From Trissonchulus latispiculum (taxonomy: Eukaryota > Nematoda > Enoplea > Enoplida > Ironidae), in NCBI GenBank assembly GCA_030248195.1, contig JASAND010011161.1, forward strand, positions 1 through 64,000: a stretch of 64,000 bases of DNA. The letters run 5' to 3'. This document shows positions 45,311-57,300 of the stretch, piece after piece. How positions within the stretch are numbered: the stretch's first letter is position 1; the number at the start of each line of letters is the position of its first letter. The translations under genes and the position numbers were made by a program. The notes beneath the pieces were generated by a model that saw nothing but the letters and a program-made list of their open reading frames with translations, ran no database searches and had not been told where the DNA came from.

Positions 45311-48300
45311 CTGAAATGTAACAGAAATTGTTTAATAATTTTTTCTGGATTTTGTCTCCAGACGTATTCTGTGACAGAATAGTTTTACTGGTTGTCTCAC
45401 TGTTTGTGTCTTGGTTCGATGAACGAAATGATCTGGTTTAGTTAGAACTAACCTAACTTGTTTATATTTTCCGTAACCATGTAGTTGCAGACTTGTCTAA
45501 TAATTTAGTCTTGGCTGAACAGAAAATTTCCTGTCGATTTCGACTTTGGTACAGGTTTCAGAAATTTATGTTCTATGGAACTGGCCAGGTTCGAGGGATG
45601 ACTAGAAATTAAGGGTGATTTACCGTGCATGGGTCAAGTTTTCCATACTGATTAGTAAGTCACAAAACGTTTATTAACGAACAGGCAAAATTAATCCTGG
45701 GCCCTTAAAAATATCAAAAACAATATTACCCTAGGCCAAACTGAAAGATGTAAATAGGCAAAGTCTGTTCTCTTTAATGCGCACTCACTAATAATACCAA
45801 CCGTTAAGAGTCTTGCTATTAGCAGAGTCACATTGTGTCACCTCTTTGTGAACTCCCACGGTAAAGACGTCATAGGATCCAGGTTCGTAGGTATTATGAG
45901 GCAAATCGATGGAACCGTCGCCTGCTTCCTTGCAGCTGAGTGCGTTTATCTAAATTTTCAAACGATGTGTTGTCATTACAAACAGTAGCACGTGATGAAC
46001 TTCACTTAACGAGCTAAACATGTTGTGAAAACAAATCGCTAACTAAAAACCGTTGGCACAAAAAAGCAGTGATAAACGCCAGCTTGCAGTCAATAAGGCA
46101 TATAGTCCTTAGTCCGAAACAATGGGCGCGATGAGAGCTCTTACCCAGGATGACCTTGTATCCTTCGTAGATCCGCCTGCTAGCCCGCCTTTACTTAATT
46201 TTCTTGATATAATACAGGATAATTCAAACTGGCCATTTAGTTGAATGGCTAAACATTTTAGCCATTTAGTCCAATGGCTAGTCCAGTTGTAAAAGGCAGC
46301 GTGTTTGACTACTTGGCCAAAAGTCTCGCTATGTTTTAGCCATTTAGTTAAATGGCCAGCAGCTCGTAGCTTAGTTGTCAAATGACAGTTGACGACTATT
46401 TATTGACGATCATACTTTAGTTACTACTTTTCTACTTACTAATTGCAAGTACATATAACTGTAGTATCTAGGCTTGCAGAATCAACGATCAACTATTTAA
46501 TACGTATCAGACCACACTAAGATATACCGGATCAAAACACATTCTAACTTAACAACTTCATACACTACATCTTTTCCCCCTTTAAAATAACAAAACAAAC
46601 AAATAACTGTAGACTACAAAATGCTTTTATAGCACGTCCCCGTCTCTGCGTAGTATTCTGTTTCTCAGGAAGTGAGTTTTGCCTTTGTGTCGTCTACCCT
46701 CTGACTTTTCCTCTTGTTACTTGTTCCTGCAAGCCTTTTCGATGTGGCCACGAAAGCCGCAGAAATGGCATTCCACCAATCAGAATCCACAGTTTTCAGG
46801 ACTATGAGTGTTTCCATTACAGCGGAAACAAGGCTTCAGCTTCCCGCAGCCCGGATTGGCTTCCACCATCCCGACAATACCTGTGACGGCACCATTTGCC
46901 AAAGCAGGGGAGCCTCTCTCGGCCATTTCCATGGCCTGTTTAGTGTCTTGGCTTAGAAGGCACACAGATATAGAACTTCAGGTATATAACTTAATACTCA
47001 ACAAAAAGATCACTGCTGCATAGGATGCAGTCTCTACATAGAAGATTAATTTTCAAAACTTTAACACTTCACAACATTCTTCCTCTTTCTTGAAAAGCTT
47101 CAATTCCAGTAGGCTCGTCGCTGATACTCATCAAAGGCAGCGTTATATCTAAGTGGCGGTCTTCTGGCTCTAGCAGCTCTTTGCAGATCTTGCTGTGGGT
47201 GATCTAGCGGAGGAGCCACGTCTTTTAGGATAGGGGCATTAGCTTGGGCCTCAGTTTCTCCAACAAAGTCTGTTAAGTGCAGATAGGAGTCTTGATCCTC
47301 TTGGGAGGTGTGTGAGGTGACAACTTCGGACGGAAACTTTACCAGCTTTCTAGAACTCCAAATTTTCCCATCTTCCAGGAGGAAACTATGCATCGACTTT
47401 TTTCCCACAACAGTAAGCGGCTTGGAGAACTTTGACGTTCCTTTGGGATAGTAGGGTAGTAAATGGCGAACCTTATCCCCAACTTTAATATCGGCGGTTC
47501 TTTCTCTGTGTTTATCCCATTTACTTTGATAGTCTTTAATTCTTCCCTTCACAATATTTTCAGCAGGTGGGTCTCGGAATGTAAAATTAGGACTATTGAC
47601 CTTGGTACGAACTGTTCGGCGGAGGAACAGTTCAGCTGGGGTTTGACAAGTGGCTCTATGAGGTGTCATCCTGTAGCATGCCAAAATTTTCGGTAATTTT
47701 CTGGTTCCAGGTTCCCCGTTCATTTGTAGCTGTCAAAAGCTTTGCCTGCAATTCTCGGTTAAAGCGCTCCACGGCGCCGTTGCTTTCCGGGTTATGCGTC
47801 TGTCAAACTAACTAAGGTACACAATGTTGATCGAATGTGTAGAATTGCTTAATTTTGACAAATATTCTCAATAAATTCTTTGCAGATATTTGGTAATAAA
47901 TTCTATGCAAACACTCCTATTAATTCAATTTGAATTTATTTTACACGTTGAAGATATAAATCTGTGCAGATTTATTGAGATCATAAACTAAACGCCTGTG
48001 TAGACTCTATTCAGATTTAATCCCAAAATTACGCGATTCTGCGCATTCGATCAACATAGTGTACCTTAGTTAGTTTGACAGACGCATTATACACGGCAGT
48101 GGGTTTATGTTTAATTCCATTTGTCCTCAGATATTCGCCAAACTCTATACTCTTGAACTGTGGGCCATTGTCTGAAATCAAACTTTCTGGCAAACCATAT
48201 CGGGCAAAAAGTTTGTCCAGAAATCCAATGACAGAAGAGGTTGTGATTTTGCTGCAGATTGCGACCTCCGCCCATTTCGAGAAGTGGTCAACCAGAACCA

Positions 48301-51300
48301 AAAGGAAGGGTGTATGGGAAGGAGCTGTAGCAAAGGGCCCCAGAATGTCTATGCCAACTCTCTGCCAAGGGTACTCAGGTGGTGCGATTGCCTGAGTATT
48401 GGGTTTTTGCCTTACGGCAGCTTTATCACTCAGCTGACACTCGGTGCAATGCTGAACCAAATTGTGCACATCCTCGTCCAAACCCGGCCACCAGTAGGAA
48501 TTTCGAATCACTTGCTTTGTTTTGGCGATTCCGCGGTGACCTTCGTGGGCAAGTGATAGTATTCGCTGACGAAGCGAGCTTGGGATGATTAGTCGATTCG
48601 GTGCTCGGAAAAGACAATCATCATGGATGTAGATTTCTTTCTGGATCAGGCGATAGGGTTTAAGATCTGTATTGCTCTGCGTTGATCGATTCCAGGCAAC
48701 TACGGTGTGGTGAGAAACCGTCTGTAGGATCGTGTCTTTCTTTGTTGCGTCAGTAATCTCTGAAATGCTCACAGCAGGCAAGGTATTGATGAAGGCGATT
48801 GGAATTTCTTCATCGGTTAGATGTTGGAATTCAGGTAGAGGTAGTCGGGATAGACAATCAGCAGTTGTACTTTGAGTACCTGGTTTGTACTCAATTTGGT
48901 AGGTATAGTTCAATAGCCGCGAGTGCCATCTGGAAATGCGCATCGGTTTGTGGCCAGTTCCAGTGATATCATGCAAGGAGGTAAGAGCTTGATGATCAGT
49001 CTTTAGGGTGAAGGTCTTTCCCCATAAATAAACGTGCCAGCGCTCGCAAGCCCAAACACAGGCAAGCGCCTCACGTTCTGCGGCAGAGTACTTTCGCTCT
49101 CGTTCATTGAGGGTACAGGAGGCAAATGCTACAACTTTCTCTTCGGTGCCATGGATTTGGGAGAGTACAGCACCTAGTCCATATCCAATACAGCACCTGT
49201 TACAATGGTAGGAAGGTCAGGATTATATAAAGACAGAAAGCTAGATTTCTGTATCATCTCTTTAATCTTCTCAAAAGCTTGCTGTTGTGCTTCACCCCCA
49301 GTGAAAACTTTGTGGTGATGATGCTTCGTTTTGTCTGGTGAGTTGTCGTAGTGGTTCACTGACAGTAGCAAAATTCGGCACAAATTTGAGGTAGTATGAG
49401 CACATTCCTAAAAACGTGCGCAACGTAGAGAGGTCTGTTGGCGGTGGTGCCTTAGAGATTGCATCAAGGTTCTTCGTATTCGGTTTCAGGCCAGATTCGC
49501 TAAGTGTATGTCCAAGACATTCGATTTCTTTTTGAGACAGTGACAGCTTTGAGATTTCCAGAGAAACATTATGATCATTCAGTCGTTGAAGGACTTGGTG
49601 TAGTCGTTTGTCATGTTGATCTTGAGTTCGGCCGGTGATGATAATGTCGTCCTGATAAACAATCATTCCAGGAATCCCTTGTAAGATAGCTTGCATCATT
49701 CTTTGGAACGCAGCCGCAGAATTCTTCATGCCCATGGGTAGACGACGGTACTGGTACACCCCGGATTCAGTGCTGAAAGCAGTTAGAGGTCGGCTTTCTT
49801 CGGTAAGTTCAAGCTAAAAATATGCCTTCTTAAGGTCAATTTTCGTGAATATCTTACCACCATTGAGCTCTGCAAAGGCTTCTTCAATTCTGGGTAATGG
49901 AAACTTATCAGGTAAGATAGCATCATTCAACTTTCTGAGATTGCAACAAATCCGTATTTTTCCGTTCGGTTTGAGCACAGCAACCATAGGATGTAACCAG
50001 TGAGATGTTTCAATCTTCTCAATCACGCCGTCTTTTTCCAATTGTAGTAATTCTTCTTTAACCTTTTCCTTCAAGGCGAAGGGAACACTTCTATGTTTTT
50101 GTATGACTGGCTTGACGTTGTCAGCAACCTTGATTTGATATTGGAATCCTTTTATCTTTTTAAATTCTTCTGTGAAAAGCTTTGGCTATTTCTGTTGGAT
50201 ATCTTCTATGGACATTTGGTTAACGACCAGATTTTCACCAATGATATTGATCTTCAATTTCTGGATAAGATCTAATCCCAAAAGTGCCTGGGTACCTTCG
50301 ACGATGAAGAAAGAGGCGGTGTATTGCTGATTGTCACGATAGACTGTCAAGGTTGCACGGCCAAACGTAGTAATAGTTTGATGGTCATAAGCTAGTAGTT
50401 TTGTTGTGGTGGGTGATATGGTAGTAGGATCAGATAGCTTCTGATACTCTTGAATGGGCAACAGAGATACAGGTGCACCGGTATCAATCACAAAAGATTG
50501 GATGTGCTGTTTACCACTGTTACTCTTAAGATTCAGATTACATGTGATGGCATGACTGACGTGCTGAGGGTTGATGCTCAGGACCTGAATGTTGTCTTCA
50601 CCTTCAATCGACGCTTGATGTGTCTCTACTTGACGGATGTGACGAGATGCAGAAAATTTCTTGGTTTTGCAAACCCTTTCATAATGTCCCTTTTTATTAC
50701 AGTAATTACAGTTACTGTTTTTCGCAGGGCAGTCACATCGAGAGTCCTTGTGGTCCCTGCCACATCGCATGCAAAGAGATTTACAGTTCATCTTTTCCTT
50801 CGGTGTCGGTTTTCTTGCTTGATGTGAGGTGGTAGGCTTACGATAAATAGCATGGACATTATGCTTTGTATCAGTTGACGTCAATTCCTTCGCTTCTTCT
50901 AAGGCTTTCTCGATTTGACAGGCCAATTGAACACAGCGTTCAACAGTTAAGTTGGATTCCATTAACAGTCTTTCTTTTACTTTCGGGTTATGAACTACTT
51001 CGACGATTTTGTCGCGCAACATATCCTCTTGCGACGCGCCAAAGTCACAGACGGCAGGAGAGAACGGAGTTCGCTTAAGTATAAACTAAACTTTTCCCCA
51101 GGTCTTTGCTTCTTCTGCCGAAATAGATGTCGGGCCGTCACAATGTTCTGTTTAGGGGAAAACTGGTTTTCTAGCAACTGTTCAATGTCATTATAGGTAG
51201 GTGGACCGTTCTGATTGTCATGGGGAACAGGTAAAGTCTGATATATCCGCTGTGCTTCGGTACCAAGACAATGCAGATGAATAGCAATCTTCCGTCGGTC

Positions 51301-54300
51301 GGGGTAATCTTCTGCTCCGGTTGCGATAAGATAATTGTGGAATAACTGAATCCACTGTTTCCAAGGTATAAGAGGAGTCCCCGGGTTCTCAAGGTACGGG
51401 TGTGGGGGTTTGAACATTTCCATCGTCGCCAAAATTTAGTGTCTTTGCTTAGAAGGCACACAGATATAGAACTTCAGGTATATAACTTTATACTCAACAA
51501 AAAGATCACTACTGCATAGGATGCAGTCTCTACATAGAAGATTAATTTTCAAAACTTTAACACTTCACAACAGCCTGAGCATGCTCAAATGCCCTGTCTA
51601 ATGGTAAATCTCTTTCCGCCAAAAGGCGCTGTTGAATCACCTTATTTGCCAGACCTCCCACCAACCTGTCGCGCAATGCCCGGTTCAGGAATTGGCCAAA
51701 GTCACATCTTTCTGCCAAGTGACGCAACTCAGCCAAATAGGACTTTCCTACACTTTCCCCCGACTGTTGATTGCGTTGGTTGAACTTGAATGTTTCAGCA
51801 ATAACCAAGGGTTGAGGGGTAAAAGTCCGCTTCGACTGGCGTGTGATGCCTCAGCCGTTGGCATTGGTGCCGTGCTCTTACATATCTTCCCTTATGGATC
51901 AGAGCGACCAATCGTCTATGCTTCAAGACGTTTGGCACAGAGCGAGCGGAACTATTCACAAATAGAGAGAGAGGCCCTAGCCATTGTCTTTGGTGTGAAG
52001 AAATTCCATCAATTCCTTTTTGGATGAAAATTTGAACAATTCACTGATCATAAGCCACTAACTACCATTTTCGGTGATAAGACCGGAGTATCAAGCATTG
52101 CAGTGGCTCGCCTGCAAAGATGGGCCTTACTTCTTATGGCCTACGTCTACACCATCAAGTATAAAAATTCGGAAGAAAACGCGAATGCCGACTGCTTATC
52201 GCGACTCCCAAGCACAGCAGCCGAGAAAGACATTTGGGAAGAAAAGAATTTGATTAAAGGAATTTTCGTTAGAGTGGTTCAAGAATCTGATTTGCCGATT
52301 ACTATCCGTGATATTAAAGTGGCAACCGAAGCCGATACAATGCTCCAGAAAGTAATAGGATATTTCGAAATGGTTGGCCGAACAGATCAAAACTGGCGGA
52401 TTCAGACCAGAGATTCTTTGATAACAAGAAAGATTTCTCAATTGTCGCAAATTGCCTACTTAAAGGTAACAGAATTGTGATCCCAGAGTCACTCCGCCCC
52501 CAAGTCCTTAAAGAGTTGCACAGCAGTCACAACGGAATCCTTAGAACAAAGTATTCTGCAAGCCTAGATATATACTACAATAACTTAATATTATTTAAAT
52601 GCAAGGTAGTCGACTTTTCAGTGTTTTGTGAGTAATATTCAGGAAGGCATTGACAGTTTTGAACAATAAAATAATTTTTTAATTTTCTTGAGATTTAAAA
52701 TTTAACGATTTTTATTTGAAGTAAGTCTAAAAGGCTATATTAAAATTTTTATTTCTCCGTTCTTTCTTTTTCAAAACTGTCCATGCATTCCTAACTATTA
52801 CTTACAAAAAACTGAAAATTCGACGCTACCTTACATTTCAATAATATTAAATTATATGTACTTGAAATTAGTATGTATAAAATTAGTAACTAAAGTTTGA
52901 TCGTCAATAAATAGTCGTCAACTGTCATTTGACAACTAGGCTATGAGCTGCTGGCCATTTAACTATATGGCTAAAACACTGTAGTCATTTTACTAAATGG
53001 CCAAAATATTGCGAGTCTTTTGGCCAAGTAGTCAAACACGTGCGTTTTACAACTGCGCTATCCATTTAACTATATGGTCAATTTGACTACTAGGCTTCAA
53101 CATACCTATCATGCCGACGTCCATTGGCTCTCTCCTGTTTCGAACTAAGGCTTTGCCTTAGCGACTGCAGGCAGGAGTTTTTCATTATTTCTTTATAATT
53201 AATGCTTATATCCTTCGTGGATCCGCCTTTTTCTAAAGAACGTTAGCAGAAAGCAACTATAAAAATGTACAGAAATATTGTTTACCTACCTGAGTGGTCC
53301 GACAATGGTACGGAAAGTTTCTGTTAGCGGCAGATGGTCGGGTTATCACCTAAACATGTTTAATAAATAGAATAAACGGTGAAAAATGAATAATTAGGAA
53401 AATAAATTAACTGCATTGGTAAATATCGGCGTCAAAGCCATCACAGGGCTTGCTAACTAACATTAAAACACAACAAATGTGAAATTGAGCATCGGCAGGT
53501 TGTCCCCTACCCGTTTTGATTTTCTTGGTAAGTTTATGCATCAGACTAAGATGTCAAGGCTGAATGGAACATGAAACGTTGGTACTGATGACTATAAAGT
53601 GATTTAATTCGTCAAATTCCGAAAACATTAGAGCTTTTGTTTGGCAGTATAGCTAGCGAAGACCCTTTCTTCGTTTTTGTTTTTTCGTCAACTCATAAAT
53701 TCGGTCTTCAACAGTAATGCAGGTTTAACCGATTTCACTTACAAGAAACATAGTAAATCCTATGAGAACTATGCTATTTTCTACGGCCGTGACTATCTTT
53801 TCCCGAATCCATTTTCCAATGAACGAATTTGCCAAAACAATGACAAACGGACCCATCCAGAACCTGCAAAAAATAAATAGTCAAAACGACTTCCGACAAT
53901 ACTGCCAAGTCGCATGTGAGATAGTTTGACAAAATTTTCCATTTCTTGTTACACACTGTGTGTAATAGCAATGGCTCAGGGATGGAAACTGGGTCATGGG
54001 TCATTGGGTCATGGGTCGTTTGGGTCGCCATTTTTGCTTGGGTCACTGGGTCACTAATTTTGTGAAACCGTTGGGTCAATATGGGTCTGGGTCAAGCTTC
54101 CTGTGGGTCACTTTGGGTCTGGGTCAGCAAATTTTAGTGGGTCATTTTGGGTCTGGGTCATAGGGTCTTGCCAATCTTTAAAGCAGCTTCCAGTTTCAAT
54201 TTTTCTGGTGGAAATTTAGCCAATTTTAAAATAAAACCCAGTGTTCCTTAAAAAATTTTCGCGCCTTCGGCGCGATCACTAACCATTTTATTGAATTTAT

Positions 54301-57300
54301 TACCCGCTTCGCAGAAATAGTCGAATTAAGTGTGAGTTGCCTTGGCCAGCCATTTTATTTCAGCGGGTTCATATATGTAGTAAAAGCCACGTAACATGGT
54401 GAACACATTTCTATGGATTTTGAAATATAGAATCATAACAAGAAAAGCTTTGAAATTTCGTTAGGACCCTTAGCTTTTATCAGTGATCTTGAGTGATCAA
54501 CTTTTTGAATACATGCTACAAACTTTCCACCGGCATAGGGTTCTCATATGTGCAGTGTGTGGAGTGGACCTATACAGTGTCGCTCACTCCTAGTCTGTAC
54601 TATCACACATTAGTTGACCTCATAGGGCTTCCAGGCCAGGACGAGCAAAAGTTAATCAAAGGGTAAAAAAAGCATCAGAAGTTATGGCTTTTGGGGAAAT
54701 CGCGAGAGATCCCTCGTCTCACATTTTCTTTAAAAACCGGGTCCTTGTCTGAGGTTGCAAATCGAATGAATCGAAATGAAAACCGCCGGTCCATATTTAA
54801 CTGATTTTTGTAAAAAACAAACTGTCGATTTAGTTTCACAAAAAGAGTGAAATGTACTTATTCTGGATTCAAAAAATCAAAAGTTAGGGCTGGGGGAAAG
54901 CGTAAAAGATCTCTTATTCTTGCCTCTTTTCAAAATTTACGGTGTTTTAAAATTACTGCACAAAAGGACAACCACGTTTAGGTAAAATCTGTCTGGGGCA
55001 CGTTAATCTATTGGGTCATTTGGGTCTGGGTCACAAAAATTCTTGGGTCAGTTGGGTCTGGGTCACGAAAACGTTTGGGTCATTTGGGTCTGGGTCACCA
55101 AATTTTAAAATTTTATGGGTCGCCTTGGGTCTGGGTCAAATTTGCGTTTGGGTCGTGTGGGTCATGGGTCACAAAAAGTGACCCAGTTTCCATACCTGCA
55201 ATGGCTGTCCTCCTCATTGAAGTAAGCTGGAATTAAATGGATCCTGAAGATAAGTCCAACTCCAATAAATCCAATATTTGAGTTTCCCTACAACTTATTG
55301 ACGTCATTGAACAGTTGGAAAATCTATTTGTGGAAACATATCTAGAAAAGTACATCATACCATATTGTGTAGAGAGTCGCGAACGGTATATAAAAAGACC
55401 TCTTCTCGGGATAATGAGCCAACGTGAAGTAAGTGGCGTAGCAGAACCACAGCCAACCAAGCAGCCGGACAACTACAACTCCGTACCCTGCGGGACTCTC
55501 ATAGAAATAGGTTACTTCGCCGGGATCGAAAAACTGAAACAAGACAAACCGCCTCACGATTTAATAATTCATATTAATTGACGGTGACGATATGGTTAAG
55601 CGAACCATACTATGCTGGTCACATTTGCAAGGTTTATGCCAGAGCAGAATAGTGGTTTCTTAGTGCGCTACAAGTGGAGGATCATGTCAAGTCTAGAACT
55701 TGAACAAGAGATAAGCTCTAGCACCCCTACTTCAAACATCCCTCCTGTGCAATTTACCGAGATTGTTAAGGGGTGGCCGCCTGTCTGGTGGAGCAACCAG
55801 AGCACTTCCATTACTGTGGACGTAATGGACGTACTGATAGCCTTGTTGAACACCTCGGGTATTCACTTCCCTTCCCTCAAAAATGCATACGTTCTAAGCT
55901 GGCACTACCCCTAACCGGAGCACCGACTGGGGTGAGCTGGCTGTATAAAAACTCTGCAATTTCGGTATAACGATTATCTAACCGCTGTCAGTTGACTCCA
56001 AACAAACAGTCAAACCAAATCAACGCATGTATGCTGAAGCTTGAAACACCACAGCTCTGAGGTCCAAATATGGCAAACTGAATTTATTCACCAACAGACT
56101 ACGAATTAATTTGATTTCTATTTGCAAGAAAATCACTTTGCTTCGCATTATCAATTTTATTTTGCTTTATTTCATTCTTGATTTCTTATCTTTTATGCAA
56201 CCATATGCTCGTTAGGAGGCCAGCTTAAAGCAGACCCACAAGCTGAGTAAGGTCTTACTTCTTAATCTTGTCTTTAAATCTTGTTTTTTAAATCTTTGCT
56301 ATTGGTTGGAACTGTTGTGATTATTAACAGGCAAAGTTTCCTCGAAAAGGGACCAACTGCTTGACTTTTTTAAAAGTTAATAGGAGTTTCATAACTTATA
56401 CATTGGTTTCTGGGGCTCCATCTTCAAGTGTCACTCTAACTCCCTTTAGACCACGTTTCTTCACCAAATGTATTTTTATATGAAGTCCCAGCTCTTCTAA
56501 CCTTAATTTCATAGATGAAACAGGCAGCATACAGAAGACTGTAGATAATCATGAATCCAATAATTCTTGTCTGACCACGCCTGGAGAGACGAGCTCTGGT
56601 TATGGTGTAGCCCTTGGCCACTAGCATTAACAACAGTAAGAAAACTAGGGAGCAGGATACGCGCGATAATTGCCCTAAAGATTAAACGGAAAAAGGTTCA
56701 GGTAGTTTGACAGGCAAAAACTTGCAACAGTTGCACTTAAAATGACACAGTTTAAAAACAAACTTTTCAAAATCAGTCAGGTGTTCTTCAAGTCTATTTT
56801 GGGAACACACTGTAAGACGCAAATAGATTACTTCAGGAAACAAGGATGTGAGCCTGGGAAGCACCAACCCTAATTATGCCAACGTTCTGTTTTCAGCTTT
56901 CTTTATTTCGTACATTTCTATTAAGGTCAACTTTGCCCCAAAGTGTATTTACCATATTATTTACAGAAGCGCAATTCATGCTTTAGTTTTTTTACTAATT
57001 CTATGCGTTTGAGCTTCTTCTAAGATTTAGCGAACATGGTTTGTGCAGTGACTGACAGCTAGAGTTGTGCCGTTAAGGGTTTCGGCCGGGCCCGGGCCGG
57101 GCCCGGGCCAAACTTGCGTGCCGGGCCGGGCTCCGGGCCGGGCCCGGCCCGGAGCCCGGAGGCCCGATACAAGGCCCGGAGGCCCGGGCCCGTTACAAGG
57201 CCCGGGTCACGGCCCGGGTCACGAAGGCCCAGCCCGATTCAAAGCCCGGGTTGTTCGAAGCTTGGTTGGGCGAACCGGGTTTTTCTGCTTGTCCAGAAAC

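Larger units (their letters stand above)
46939..51572 (-). mobile_element. Small Ty3/gypsy element with 138-bp LTRs
   Basis: The LTRs (51435-51572 and 46939-47076) differ at about three positions, so insertion is fairly recent. GCCTG flanks both sides (46934-46938 and 51573-51577), a 5-bp target duplication inside an older gag. On the minus strand, TTTGGCGACGATGG follows the 5' LTR (primer-site position) and CAAGAAAGAGGAAGAA precedes the 3' LTR (polypurine tract). It encodes gag, protease, RT, RNase H and integrase in order, each with small breaks, and is itself interrupted by a MITE. Confidence 0.9.
46224..53086. mobile_element. 7-kb nested complex with about 250-bp inverted ends
   Basis: The left end (46224 to about 46470) and right end (about 52855-53086) are inverted repeats. 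They share CAGTTGTAAAA, GTGTTTGACTACTTGGCCAA, AGTTGTCAAATGACAGTTGA and GACTATTTATTGACGATCA. Both carry palindromic GCCATTTAGTTAAATGGC-type words. Inside are rearranged Ty3/gypsy fragments and a complete small LTR element. I interpret it as a DNA-transposon-like shell that received retroelement insertions. No transposase is visible. Confidence 0.65.

Noticed and set aside
53985..55178. Regularly repeated GGGTC words resembling a repeat array of CRISPR type
   Set aside because: Eukaryotic hAT-like element ends; no spacer structure and no uniform repeat length.
55612..55914. Plus-strand 100-codon frame in intron 9
   Set aside because: No family, no splice support, and opposite to the host gene.
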